Shown here: positions 1 to 9,396 of the stretch, one piece after another
Layout: the number at the start of each line of letters is the position of its first letter
Position numbering within the stretch: position 1 is the first letter of the stretch
DNA from: Streptomyces iranensis
GTDB lineage: Bacteria > Actinomycetota > Actinomycetes > Streptomycetales > Streptomycetaceae
Direction of reading: 5' to 3'
Length of the DNA stretch: 64,000 nt
Assembly: GCF_017874715.1 (NCBI RefSeq)
Contig: NZ_JAGGLR010000013.1
Coordinates: 1 to 64,000 of the forward strand
Program-made: the position numbers and the translations under genes
Notes under the pieces: model-generated
Databases searched by the model: none
Seen by the model: only the letters and a program-made list of their open reading frames with translations
What the model was told of the DNA's origin: nothing

Positions 1-171
1 CGCACCCTGCTCGACGAATGGGCCTACCAGCAGCCCTACACCTCAGAAGCCGAACGCCAGGCCGCGTTCCCCGACTGGCTGGACTGGTACAACTATCACC
101 GACCCCACACCGGAATCAGCGGCCACACCCCAGCCAGCCGCGTCACCAACCTCCCCGAACAGCACACCTAG
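1..171 (+). pseudogene. IS481/IS3-like transposase, C-terminal fragment
   Basis: The frame is open from the first base of the window to TAG at 169-171. Its product is the last 56 residues of a DDE integrase-type transposase, including WYNYHRPHTGISGHTPASRV, the familiar C-terminal signature of IS481 and related IS3-group enzymes. The 5' part lies outside the window, so I cannot tell whether the complete gene is intact. It abuts a second, different transposase remnant, which suggests an insertion-sequence nest. Confidence 0.75.
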
Positions 172-239
172 GGCGTTCCCCGCCTGGTGGGGGTGGTCTC
201 GTCCGTTATGCGCCTGGTGAGGTTGTCGACCGAAGCGAT

Positions 240-965
240 GTGGATCATTGTGTGAAGAACGAAGACCGGGACGCCCTGCTGACCGCACTGTACGTGAAGA
301 TCGACGACGAGTTGGAGGCGGAGCGATGGATGGGCTGCCCACCGCAGTTGAGCGATGCCGAACTGGTCACGCTCGCGGTCGCGCAGGCGCTGCTCGGCTT
401 CCGCTCCGAGGCCCGGTGGCTGCGGTTCGCCCGCAAGAACCTCGCCGAGATGGCCGGCTGGGCCGGATACGGGTACTGCGCCTCCCACACCCGCTTCTTC
501 TGGGGGCTGCGCCTGTACCTGGTGTGCACGCCGACCGGGATGCCGATCCTGTGGGCGCTGGCGAACCCGAAACTCGACGAACGCGAAGTGCTCCAGGCCA
601 TGCTCGACGTCGATGAAGACCTGGTCGCCGACCGGCCCGGACTGCTGATCATCGCGGACAAGGGCTTCGCCTCCAAGGAGTTCGAGAATGACCTGGTCAT
701 GCGTGGGGCCGAACTGCTGCGGCCCTCGTTCAAGCGGGAGAAGAAGCGCAAGGGCGAGGGCCTGCTCAAGTCGGTGCGGCAGCTGATCGAGTCCGTGAAC
801 GACACCCTCAAGGGGCAGTTGGACCTGGAGCAGCACGGCGGACGGACCTTCGAGGGCGTCGCCGTCCGTGTCGCCCAGCGCATCCTCGCCATGGCCGCCG
901 CAATCGGGCGCAACCACAAGACCGGCGCCCCGAGCACGCGGTCGCTGGCCGCATTCGATCACTGA
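240..965 (+). pseudogene. IS982-type transposase with internal in-frame deletion
   Basis: The protein carries hallmarks of the Streptomyces IS982-type transposase: an N-terminal LSDAELVTLAVAQALLGF helix, AGWAGYGYCASHTRFFWGL, IIADKGFAS and a C-terminal LIESVNDTLKGQLDLEQHGG. From memory of the family, some 50-65 residues between the WLRFARKNL segment and AGWAGYGYC are missing, which would remove the first catalytic Asp (the VDSTP-like motif). At about 241 residues it is shorter than the usual 290 or so. Start is GTG at 240 or 252; no good ribosome site was found. The reading frame is kept, but the enzyme is probably inactive. Confidence 0.7.
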
Positions 966-1089
966 ATACATCGGACTTATCCGTCTAGACCCGGCGAAGA
1001 TCCGCTGATCGCCCGCCCAGCCAGCTGATCACGAAGGGTGCCCGGGACGATCCACCGTCCCGGCCACCTTGCTGTTCCGGCCTCGTTCG

Positions 1090-2784
1090 TCACGGCCGCC
1101 GCCCGGACCGGACGGAACCGACCCCTGGCCGGGGGGCTCCTCCGCTGCCCCTGGTCGACCTCTCGGCGAGGTCGGTACGGGGTGTGTGGGCGGGGGTCGG
1201 GAGGGCGCGGCCGCCGGTGGCGATGGCGCTCTCCTCGGCGAGTCGCTCCGTGCTGGTGGTCGTCTTGAGCGGCTTCTCCTCGATGAACAGGACGACGATC
1301 AGCGCCAGTAGGGCGAACGGGGTGGCCCAGAGGAAGAGTTCGGCGGTGGCGGTGCCGTAGGCGTTCTCCACGAGCGCACGCAAGGGGGCGGGTAGGGTCG
1401 TCGGTTCGGGGACACCGTGCCCGGCTCCGCCTCCCGGCGTGTCACCTCCCGCCGCGCGGCCGGCGGACAGTTCGGTGGCGACGCGGTGGGCGAGGACCGC
1501 CCCGAGGACGCTGGTGCCCACGGTCCCGCCCATGCTGCGCGAGAAGGACAGGACGGAGGTGGCGCTGCCCAGAGTGTTGGCGGGCACGTCGTTCTGCGCG
1601 GCGAGGACCAGGTTCTGCATCAGCATGCCGACGCCGGTCCCCAGGACGGCCATGTAGACGCTCAGCAGAACGAAGGGCGTGTGGGATCCGATGGTGGACA
1701 GCAGGGCGAGGCCGGCGGTCATGAGGACGGTGCCTGCCACGAGGTACCGCTTCCACCTGCCGGTCGCGCTGATCCGGTGTCCGGCGAATGTGGAGGCGGT
1801 GAGCGATCCCAGGATCAGCGGCAGGCTCATCAGACCGGCGGTCGTGGGCGACTTGCCCATGGCCACCTGGAAGAACTGTGAGAGGAAGACGGTGCCGCCG
1901 AAGAGGCCGACACCGGCCAGCAGGGAGGCCAGGCTGGTCAGCGCCACGGTGCGGATGCGGAAGATGCTCAGCGGGATGATCGGCTCGGCGGCCCGGGACT
2001 CGACCCGGACGGCAGCCGCCAGCAGCAGCGTTCCGCCACCGACCAGGGCGGCCGTCTGCCAGGAGAACCAGTCGAACGTGCTGCCCGCCATCGAGACCCA
2101 GATGAGCAGTGGGCTGACACCGGCGACGATCAGGAAGGCACCGAGCCAGTCGATCTTCGCATCGCGGCGGACGTGCGGAAGGTGCAGTGTGCGCTGCAGC
2201 AGCGCGATGGCAAGGAGCGCGAACGGCACGCCGATGAAGAAGCACCACCGCCAGCCGAGCCAGGAGGTGTCCACCAGGAGGCCGCCGATCAGCGGGCCGG
2301 CCACGGTGGCGCCGGAGAAGACGGCGCCGAAGACGCCGGAGTACCTGCCCAGCTTCCGCGGGGGGATGACGGCCGCCATCACGACCTGCGTCAGTGCCGT
2401 GAGTCCGCCTGCCCCCAGGCCCTGCACCACCCGGCTGAAGATCAGCATGCCGGCACCTTGGGAGAACCCGGCCACGAGCGAGCCGACCACGAACAGGCCC
2501 AGCGATATCTGGAGGAGCAGCTTCTTGCTGTAGAGATCGGACAGCTTGCCCCACAACGGAACGGTGGCCGTCATGGCCAGCAGCTCCGCGATGATCACCC
2601 AGGTGTACGAGGATTGGCTCGCCCCCAGCTCGGCGGTGATCCGGGGCAGCGCGTTGGCCACCACGGTTCCGGCGAGGATGGCGACGAACAAGCCGGCCAC
2701 CAGTCCGGAGACCGCCTGAAGTACCTGCCGGGGCGGCATCGTCGTCGCTTCCGGCGTCGTCGCGGGCAAACCGTCGGTAGTCAC
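1090..2784 (-). CDS. MFS drug exporter, DHA2 (EmrB/QacA) family
   Basis: This is a 14-TM-class proton-driven multidrug efflux pump of the cytoplasmic membrane. Repeated hydrophobic helices run from about residue 20 to 500; motif A-like GKLSDLYSKK follows TM2, and PLWGKLSD and RVVQGLGAGG are typical of EmrB/QacA proteins. An extracytoplasmic loop around 430-470 precedes the last helix (LFLWATPFALLALIVVLFI), and the tail is long, polar and probably disordered. A TTG lies 12 bases upstream at 2796, but GGAAG followed by a 5-nt spacer places the start at GTG 2784 (564 aa). The substrate cannot be read from sequence. No adjacent regulator is obvious. Confidence 0.88.
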   Translation of the reverse strand: MTTDGLPATTPEATTMPPRQVLQAVSGLVAGLFVAILAGTVVANALPRITAELGASQSSYTWVIIAELLAMTATVPLWGKLSDLYSKKLLLQISLGLFVVGSLVAGFSQGAGMLIFSRVVQGLGAGGLTALTQVVMAAVIPPRKLGRYSGVFGAVFSGATVAGPLIGGLLVDTSWLGWRWCFFIGVPFALLAIALLQRTLHLPHVRRDAKIDWLGAFLIVAGVSPLLIWVSMAGSTFDWFSWQTAALVGGGTLLLAAAVRVESRAAEPIIPLSIFRIRTVALTSLASLLAGVGLFGGTVFLSQFFQVAMGKSPTTAGLMSLPLILGSLTASTFAGHRISATGRWKRYLVAGTVLMTAGLALLSTIGSHTPFVLLSVYMAVLGTGVGMLMQNLVLAAQNDVPANTLGSATSVLSFSRSMGGTVGTSVLGAVLAHRVATELSAGRAAGGDTPGGGAGHGVPEPTTLPAPLRALVENAYGTATAELFLWATPFALLALIVVLFIEEKPLKTTTSTERLAEESAIATGGRALPTPAHTPRTDLAERSTRGSGGAPRPGVGSVRSGRRP

Positions 2785-3027
2785 TGAGTCTTCCAATCAA
2801 GGGCAGCAGATGGCGTACTCATGGGGCACCGAGCGCTACCTGACGGCGATGCGCCGAGGGATCGGGGTGGCATCCGATCCGGCGCCGGTGGACCGACCTG
2901 CCACCCCGGCCTGTGCCACACCCGGCGAACAGTGGGTCCGGCAGAGTCGTTGCTCGCTCATCCCAGGCCCGACGCGATTGCTCACCTGCATGGAATCGGC
3001 CGTGGTCGCTCCGCGGTGCGGACGCGT

Positions 3028-3060
3028 GTGCCGGACGGGCCGTGGGGGCCCGTCCGGCAC
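3028..3060. terminator. Perfect 14-bp hairpin
   Basis: GTGCCGGACGGGCC (3028-3041) pairs perfectly with GGCCCGTCCGGCAC (3047-3060) around a 5-nt loop. It sits 22 bases past the stop of the leftward DUF3159 gene and in front of the leftward MFS gene. It is most simply a transcription terminator for the former; there is no U-tract, as is common in Streptomyces. Confidence 0.8.
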
Positions 3061-3082
3061 GGACGAGGAGTGGAAGCCGTCG

Positions 3083-3760
3083 TCAGGTGCGCTTGGCGGG
3101 CAGCAGTCCGACGGCCTTCAGTCGCTTGTCGGAAGCCCGGGCGGCCCAGGCGACGGCCAGGAAGCCGACGGCGAGGAGCGGGTAGCCCATAGCGATCTTG
3201 GCGAAACCCAGCGAGCCGACCTCGTCGGCCTGGTAGAGGTACTGCTGGACGGCGAACCGGGCGCCGAAGATGGCGGCCAGCACCAGGGTGGCGATGTCGT
3301 AGTAGAGCCGCGAGCGCTTGTCCGCCCGCCAGACGGTGCCCTTGCCGGTCGCCGAGTTCCAGATCAGGCCGGCCAGGGGCCAGCGCAGCACCACGGAGAG
3401 GACGAAGGCGACGGCGCCGGCCAGGCTCGCCCAGATGCCGATGAGGAAGAAGTCCTTGGCGGATCCCGTGTACCAGGAGATGCCGGCGGCGATGGCCACG
3501 CCGAACACGCCGCCGAGCGCGGGCTGGAGCGACTCCTTGCGCGTCAGCCGTTCCACCGCGATGCCCAAGGCGACGAGGAGGGCGGCGAGGATGCCCATCT
3601 TGAGTCCACCGGCGTTGTTGGCGATGACGAACACCACGGCGGGCAGCGCCGAGAAGATGACCCCCTTGGTGCCGCCCGCCTGCTCGAGCGCCGACTTCTT
3701 CTTCCGTTGGCCGGCCGTCTGCACGTCGGTCGCCGACTCCTGGGGCCTGGTGGTCTGCAT
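3083..3760 (-). CDS. DUF3159 family membrane protein
   Basis: A 225-residue integral membrane protein of the actinobacterial DUF3159 family; its function is unknown. A polar, Lys-rich N-terminus (QRKKKSALEQAGGTKGVIFSALP) is followed by about six hydrophobic segments ending near the C-terminal RASDKRLKAVGLLPAK. The ATG at 3760 is preceded by GGAAGAG about 9 nt upstream; an in-frame ATG at 3814 would add 18 residues, and the Shine-Dalgarno sequence would then lie inside the gene, so I prefer 3760. The gene is monocistronic and ends at the strong hairpin at 3028-3060. Confidence 0.85.
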   Translation of the reverse strand: MQTTRPQESATDVQTAGQRKKKSALEQAGGTKGVIFSALPAVVFVIANNAGGLKMGILAALLVALGIAVERLTRKESLQPALGGVFGVAIAAGISWYTGSAKDFFLIGIWASLAGAVAFVLSVVLRWPLAGLIWNSATGKGTVWRADKRSRLYYDIATLVLAAIFGARFAVQQYLYQADEVGSLGFAKIAMGYPLLAVGFLAVAWAARASDKRLKAVGLLPAKRT

Positions 3761-3814
3761 GGTGATCAGCTCTTCCGGGTTTATCTGGGGGGACGGGGTG
3801 TCACTAAATGCCAT

Positions 3815-4371
3815 TCTGGCGGTAAGTGACGCGAGAGGCTATCCCGTGTGCCGTGATCTGGGTCACACTCGACGAAGTCCCTGGTCAGCGAGTCGCCCTT
3901 CGTTACCTACGGCGGCGCGGTCCGTACGGCGGTTCGGCGATCGCCGTCGACCTGTCCCGGGTTGGCCGGCTCGCTCAGTTCCGATGTCCGAAGGCCCGCG
4001 CGAGTGCGCCGGGGACGACGGTGAGGGTCAGGCGCCCGGCGGTGCGTCGGCTTCGGCCGCTACGCCCGGACGCGGCGGCAGCCGATCACGGGCTCCATCG
4101 ATTGATTGACCCCATCTCAGGGCTCTGACCCGCACCGGCATTGATCAGCTAACGTGCGAGGGCACACGTGCCGGCGGTACGTGATGCCCTGATGAGCCCG
4201 CGGCCCCTCTCGCGGCTACGGTCCGGACCGGAGGCTGATGCTCAGCTTCCGCATCCCAGGCCAACGGCTCAGCACGTGGATCAGATGTGGGACGCGTACC
4301 ACGCCGGTCGGCTTGGCACGGTGGTTGCCGCGCTTCCTGCGCTTCCCCGCTATGGCCTGGGGCCATCCGAC
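3815..4371. other. Gene-poor stretch with possible HTH/TPR-regulator remnant
   Basis: No intact gene is convincing over this 557 bp. On the + strand, about 4231-4395, one frame reads VDQMWDAYHAGRLGTVVAAL and after a frame change RVYQ. This resembles the C-terminal helical region of Streptomyces XRE regulators (MW.AYHA.RY..VV..LP ... VYQ). If so, it is a frameshifted fragment overlapping the 3' end of the merR gene. The rest (3815-4225) shows only short, poorly coded frames. Confidence 0.35.
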
Positions 4372-5199
4372 TCAGACGCGTGTACCAGGCGATGCATATA
4401 CGCACATCGCTACGTGCAGGGAATCTACGCCGTGCCCATCGACGCCCTCCGCGCGGGCCGGGTGGGGTGGGTCCGGTGCTGCGTGGAGCAGCGGTTGCAG
4501 GCGGCGGAGGACGTCGAGCTGGGCGGGGTTGTAGAGGTCCTCGATAGCCTTGCCGATCGTCTGCGCGGCGAAGTGCGCGCCGCCCGGGGCGTCGGCGTGG
4601 GCGTTCCGCAGCCCGGGGTGCTCCGCGTGGAGCGCGCGGACGTAAGGGGCAGTGCGCTCGGCCAGATCCTGGCGGGTCTGTTCGTCGGCGTCGGCGGGCA
4701 GGGCGGCGAACTCCGATGCCAAGGGATAGGTGGGACGGCTTCGCAGCAGCTCGGAGTAGGCCCGCAAACCCTGTGGGCCGAGGATTCGGGTCATGACGAC
4801 GATGAATGAGCGGTCGACGTCGGACAGTTGCGCTTCTGCGGCGGCCGGGGCGAACTCGGATGGCAGGTCGGTCGTCGCGGCTTGGCGCAGGATGAGGCCG
4901 AGTTCGATGCGAGCCTGTCGGAGTCGTTCGATGGTGGCGGCGAGTTCGGTGTCGAGAGCGCGCAGGGCTTCCTCGGGTTGGTCGTCCAAGTCGCCCATTG
5001 CGGCGATCTGGGACAGGGAGAACCCGAGGTCGGTCAGGCGTTTGATGCGCAGCACCCGGATGAGGTGAGTGACGCCGTACTGCTTGTAGCCGTTGGCGCG
5101 TCGTTCTGGCTCCTCGAGCAGACCGACCTCGTGGTAGTGGCGTACCGCCCGCAGGGTCGTGCCTGCGATCTCGGCGATCTCGCGGGTGCTCCAGGCCAT
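4372..5199 (-). CDS. MerR family transcriptional regulator
   Basis: A 275-residue regulator. Residues 1-70 form the MerR winged helix (WSTREIAEIAGTTLRAVRHYHEVG, then YKQYGVTHLIRVLRIKRLTDLGFSL), and a dimerisation helix runs to about 120. The C-terminal region of about 150 residues is helical without Cys clusters, so metal sensing is unlikely; a small-molecule or TipA-like effector role is possible but not shown. Proteins of this type usually act at their own or a neighbouring promoter; the next gene upstream on this strand is the acyltransferase. The last 20 or so residues (VAMCVYASPGTRV) overlap a decayed + strand fragment, so the 3' end may be altered. Confidence 0.82.
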   Translation of the reverse strand: MAWSTREIAEIAGTTLRAVRHYHEVGLLEEPERRANGYKQYGVTHLIRVLRIKRLTDLGFSLSQIAAMGDLDDQPEEALRALDTELAATIERLRQARIELGLILRQAATTDLPSEFAPAAAEAQLSDVDRSFIVVMTRILGPQGLRAYSELLRSRPTYPLASEFAALPADADEQTRQDLAERTAPYVRALHAEHPGLRNAHADAPGGAHFAAQTIGKAIEDLYNPAQLDVLRRLQPLLHAAPDPPHPARAEGVDGHGVDSLHVAMCVYASPGTRV

Positions 5200-5332
5200 T
5201 GATCGTTCCCGTGTTTCGAAAGCGGCTCCGTCGACGCGGCCACGCCGACGGGGAGGGTGTCGCGCTTGAGCCGCCGTGAAAGGAGTGTCAGCGGGCGTGC
5301 TCAGCGCGCGGAAGGCGAGCGGGTGGACACAC

Positions 5333-6568
5333 TCATGCGCGAGGTGGCTCGGCGCAGGCTTCGGCCAGTACGGCGCCCATCTCCGGGACGAGTCCGGCGA
5401 CGGGGGTGTGAGTCAGCTCCGTCATCCGGAGCCGCCCGCCGACGGCGACGACACCCAGAACGTGTTCGCCTCGCAACTGGGTGATCTGCGCCGGGCCCCA
5501 CAACGCGGAGAGCGCGTTCCCGCTCCGCCGACTCGGGTGCGCGACCCCGAGGTTGGTGATCTGGATGTCGGCCTCGGTGGCGGCGGCCATCATCGCCTCG
5601 GCGTCGTCGCCGCTCGATGGGCAGTGTTCCGCGAGAGCCGCGGAACCGGCCTTGAGCGCGTTCGGTGTGCGCTGACGGGAGAGCGAGGCGCGGGAGTGAC
5701 GAGCAAGCGTCCAGAAGTCGTGCGCGTCGTGCGCGTCGCTCCCCGTCCGGGCGCCCGTGAACCGGACCACCACTTCGTCGGGCAGATCGACCGCACGGCG
5801 CAGGTCCACCGGGCTCAGGACCCGCACGAACTCGCGCCCTCGTCGGTGGAGTACCACCGTGGCGGCGGCGCAGAGCGCGGCATGCACCGAAGTGCGCTCA
5901 AGACGGCAACGGCGGACAAGGCGCGTGGTCAGTCCCTGATCCAGGGCGAGAGCGTCGACGTGCGGGGTGCGCCCGGAGAAAGGCGTGAGCTCGCCGACGG
6001 CGTTCATGCGCGCGTCCTCCGCCGCGGGCGCGCTGGTCGTCGCGTCGCCGGTGTCCGCCGCCCCGCTGACGTGGGCGAGGAGTTCCTCCTGCGCCTGTGG
6101 GACGGTGCCCGGCGGCAGCTCCTCACCGCCCAGGGCCGCCACCAGGTCCAGCAGGGCCCGCAGGCCGCCGACGCCATCGGCGATCTGGTGGGCGAACGTG
6201 AGCACGACGGCGCACCCCGACTCCCGTGGGATGAGCGTGGCCCGCGCCAGGGGCCCCGGCGCCGGGGGTATCGGCCGCGTCTGCTCGACGGCGACGACGG
6301 ATTGCCACGGAGTGCCGTGGGCGGCTACCTCAACGGGGATCGCGCCTTCAGAAACCCGGAACACGGCCTCGGGCGCGCCGTGATCAACCGCGACCCCGAG
6401 CAACGGATGCCGATCCTGCAGCGCCGCCAGCGCCGACGCCAGCGTGGTCGCCGATACGCGCCGATTCACCTCGGCGACCAGGGAGAACTGGAGCGGGTTG
6501 CGGCGCATGTAGAAGTCGATGGTTCGCTCGCACGCGCCCAGTGTTCGAACGACGTGGCCTCGGCTCAT
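5333..6568 (-). CDS. Condensation/PapA-like acyltransferase
   Basis: A 411-residue protein of the condensation-domain superfamily, closest in style to polyketide-associated acyltransferases (PapA5-like). The catalytic HxxxDG motif is H127-Q-I-A-D131-G132 in VVLTFAHQIADGVGG. The N-terminal CERTIDFYMRRNPLQFSLVA matches the start of the chloramphenicol-acetyltransferase-like fold. It could move an acyl group from CoA or a carrier protein onto a hydroxyl, but no PKS, NRPS or carrier gene is visible nearby. ATG at 6568 has GAGG six bases upstream; ATG 6574 is an alternative. It lies between merR and the broken S9 peptidase, all leftward. Confidence 0.75.
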   Translation of the reverse strand: MSRGHVVRTLGACERTIDFYMRRNPLQFSLVAEVNRRVSATTLASALAALQDRHPLLGVAVDHGAPEAVFRVSEGAIPVEVAAHGTPWQSVVAVEQTRPIPPAPGPLARATLIPRESGCAVVLTFAHQIADGVGGLRALLDLVAALGGEELPPGTVPQAQEELLAHVSGAADTGDATTSAPAAEDARMNAVGELTPFSGRTPHVDALALDQGLTTRLVRRCRLERTSVHAALCAAATVVLHRRGREFVRVLSPVDLRRAVDLPDEVVVRFTGARTGSDAHDAHDFWTLARHSRASLSRQRTPNALKAGSAALAEHCPSSGDDAEAMMAAATEADIQITNLGVAHPSRRSGNALSALWGPAQITQLRGEHVLGVVAVGGRLRMTELTHTPVAGLVPEMGAVLAEACAEPPRA

Positions 6569-6657
6569 GGTCATCCTCGTGTTGTCCCTTCTCGTCCTGG
6601 AGGTCGCCGGCCCGGAGTCGTGGCGCGGGGGTGCAGGCTCTGGTGCGTCTGTCTTTC

Positions 6658-8575
6658 TCAGGGGGTGCGGCCGGGGCAGACCGATCCGGCGGTCTGCTGT
6701 CCGCCCAGGTGGCGGGCGAGGAAGCGGTCAGCGGTGCGGAACATGTCGATGGTGTTGTCCGGGTTCACGAAGCCATGGCCCTCGTTCTGTTTGACCAGGT
6801 ACTCGACCTCGACGCCACGGGCGCGGAGCGCGTCGACGATCTGATCGGACTCGGCCTTGACGACGCGGGGGTCGTTGCCGCCCTGGACCCCCATCAGCGG
6901 TGTGCGGATCTGGTCCACCCGGCTGATCGCGAGCGGGCCCACAGCTTCGCCTCCTGCTCCGGGTCGCTTGGATCGCCGGCGTGGAGGTACCAGTTGTTGA
7001 TCAGGTGCGGCTTAACGAACTCCGGCACCGTGCGCAGGAAGGTGACGAAGGCGGAGATGCCGCAGAAGTCGACGGCCGCGGCGAAGACGTCGGGGGTGAA
7101 GGTGACGCCGACCAGGCTGGCGTAGCCACCGTAGGAGCCGCCGAAGATCGCGACCCGGTCCCGGTCCGCGTACCCCTTCCGGACGGCCCGGTCGACCGCG
7201 TCGATGAGGCTGTCGTGCATCTTCCCGGCCAGCTCCCCGATGCCCGCCTTGACGAATGCCTTGCCGTAACCGGTCGAGCCGCGGAAGTTGACCTGAAGCA
7301 CCGCGTAGCCGCGGTTGGCCAGTAACCGCACCACGGGGTTGAACCCCAGCCATCCCGGTACCACGGTCCGCCGTGCACCAGCGGCAGCCCGGCCGGCTCG
7401 GCCCCCGTGGGCAGGGTCAGGTACGAGAGGAGGGCCAGTCCGTCGCGTGCCAGGACCGTGATCGGTGTCATGGGGGCGAGGACCTCGGGACCCAGATGCG
7501 GATACGGCCTGAACGGCAGCCGGCTCTCCCCCGTGGAGTGGTCGTAGTAATAGGTGACACCGGGGTCGCGGTGATGGGTGAAGGCGACCACCCACCGCTG
7601 CCCGCTCACGTCGGACGACAGGGTGGACAGGTCGCCGTCGGACAGCTTCTCCAGGTTCTCCAGCACCGCGCCGAAGTGCGGGTCCAGCGGGTGGATCACC
7701 TGCCGCTCGCCGAGGTAGTGCCCCCCGAGCAGCTCTCCGGTCCGCCGGTCGCGGATGAGCGGCGACGGCAGCGACGGGGAAACGGCGGAACGTGTGTCGA
7801 GGTCGAAGAACGGGTGGCTGTCGACCGGGGTCTCCTCGCCCGTGACCAGGTCGAGCCTCGCCAGCCGGGTCAGGTCGCTGTCCCGGTTGGAGCCGATCCA
7901 CGCACCGGTACCGTCCGGGGTGAGCTGGAACGGCTGGACGCCCAGCGGGTAGTCGGCGCCGTCGAACGTGATGACCGGGCACAGTGTCCCCGTCCCGGCC
8001 TCCCACCGCGCCAGCTCGATGTCACCGTCAAGCGTCCAGGTATGGGTGTACAGCTCCCCGTCAGGCGTGCACAGCCACCCGGCGACCTGGCCGGGGTTCT
8101 CGGCCAGCATCGTGAGGTCACCGGTGGCGATGTCGAGCCCGAAGAGGTCGAACTCCGTGAGCTTCCTGCGGTTCAGACTCAGGATCGCCTTGCCCGGCCG
8201 CCTGACCTGCGGTTCGAAGCCTATGATCTTGGCACCGGGGAAGGGGGTGAGATCGACCGCCTCGGCATCCGGGTTCTCCAAGTCGACCCGGTAGAGGTGC
8301 CAGTTCTCATCTCCGTCGCCGTCCTGTTCGTAGAGCAGCCACCGCGGATCGTCGGTCCAGTGGTAGGCATGCACGCTGCGGTTGTCGTCGGTGGTGACAC
8401 AGTGCGCCTCCTCATCCGAATCGACGCTCTCCACCCAGACGTTCAGTCGTTCCCGCCACTGCGCCAGGTAGGCGATCCTGGTGCCGTCGGGCGAGATCGA
8501 GGCCCCGGTACGGACGGGCGCGCTGAAGAAGTCCTCGCCAGCGAGGTGCGCCACCTCGTGCGGAATGGCGGACAT
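6658..8575 (-). pseudogene. S9 family prolyl oligopeptidase, two frameshifts
   Basis: The gene starts at ATG 8575 after AAGGAG with a 7-nt gap. It encodes a beta-propeller N-terminal domain (about 390 residues, MSAIPHEVAHLAGEDFFSAP onwards) and then an alpha/beta-hydrolase peptidase domain. The coding frame changes near 7340-7350, where one base is missing in the codons for GWGFNP, and again near 6935 (after EAKLWARS). The catalytic Ser motif GGSYGGYAS is in the second frame, and the Asp (GGNDPRV) and His (EGHGF) are in the third. As read, it cannot make an active S9A-like enzyme. All other conserved segments are intact, so decay is recent or these are sequence errors. Confidence 0.85.
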
Positions 8576-8644
8576 GCGGATACTCCTTCTGGTTTCAGCT
8601 CAGCTCAGCTCAGTTCGGCGCCGTGCGGTTCAGCGCGGTTCCGT

Positions 8645-9265
8645 TCAGGCGATGGGGCCGCCGACGACTCCACCGGTGGCTGTGCGGATCGCGTGGGCGA
8701 TGCGCCGGGCGACGGCCGTCATGTCGGTGAACGGCGTGAGTTCGGCGCCGGTGAGGACGGCGGCGCCGATGTGCGCGTCCAGGACCCGCACGACCGCGGC
8801 GGCCGCCGCGGCGTACATGCGCCCCTCCAGATCACCGGCCGGGCGGTCAAGACGGTCACCGATGATCACGCACATCTCGCGTTCCACCTGGTCGTAGGCC
8901 ATCAGCCAGACGGTGCGGAGCGCCGGCTCGGTGTCGGCGAGCCGAATCATCTTCATCGCGAGCAGGTTGTCGACGGGCGGTGGCTCGTGACTGATCCTGG
9001 TCAGTTCCGTCGCCAGATGGTCGTCGAGGGACTTGTGCCGGGGCCAGCTGCGCATCAACGACACCAGGGTGACGACACCCTGCATGATGACCGGTTCCGC
9101 GCAGCTCTCCTTGCTGCGGAAGTGCCGCCAGATGGTGCGCGTGGACAGGCCCACCGCTGCCGCGATCTGATCGCCGCTCGTAGCGGCCACCCCCTGCTCC
9201 CAGAACAGGCGCGCCGCCTCCCGGGAGATCTCCAGCCGCAGCCGCGCACGCCGCTGCTCGCTCAT
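8645..9265 (-). CDS. TetR family transcriptional regulator
   Basis: A 206-residue repressor. The N-terminal HTH is REAARLFWEQGVAATSGDQI with VGLSTRTIWRHFRSKE; the C-terminal ligand domain has no recognisable family. ATG 9265 follows a GGAGG-rich stretch; an in-frame GTG at 9340 would add 25 poorly conserved residues including a TTA codon. It lies just upstream of the S9 peptidase, same strand, with about 70 nt between them, so it may control that (now broken) gene or itself. A perfect palindrome at 9336-9348 upstream is a candidate operator. Confidence 0.83.
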   Translation of the reverse strand: MSEQRRARLRLEISREAARLFWEQGVAATSGDQIAAAVGLSTRTIWRHFRSKESCAEPVIMQGVVTLVSLMRSWPRHKSLDDHLATELTRISHEPPPVDNLLAMKMIRLADTEPALRTVWLMAYDQVEREMCVIIGDRLDRPAGDLEGRMYAAAAAAVVRVLDAHIGAAVLTGAELTPFTDMTAVARRIAHAIRTATGGVVGGPIA

Positions 9266-9335
9266 CCCCCTCCACCGCCCTTTTTCGTCGTCATGGCGGT
9301 CCACCTCCTCCCGTTCTGTCATTAAGCGATATCTT

Positions 9336-9348
9336 GTCACTAAGTGAC
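9336..9348. promoter_or_regulatory. 13-bp palindrome upstream of tetR
   Basis: GTCACT-A-AGTGAC is a perfect palindrome centred at 9342, about 70 bases upstream of the preferred tetR start. TetR proteins bind such short palindromes, often autogenously. Assignment as operator is inference from position and symmetry only. Confidence 0.4.
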
Positions 9349-9396
9349 CCGATCATGCAAGGTGGACCTGAAGACCTTCGGTTCCGGTGAGGCCGG

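Noticed and set aside
172..1030. Terminal inverted repeats of the IS982 copy
   Set aside because: GGTCTCGTCCG-like left and GGGTCTAGACGG-like right ends match at only about half of positions; no target duplication was found.
3960..4060. Minus-strand RLTLTVVPGALARAF, ACT-domain-like start
   Set aside because: Only about 20 residues before a stop; too short to support as a gene or fragment.
2810..4109. Long + strand frames over the DUF3159 gene and beyond
   Set aside because: They are antisense to DUF3159, Arg/Gly-rich and with no recognisable domain.
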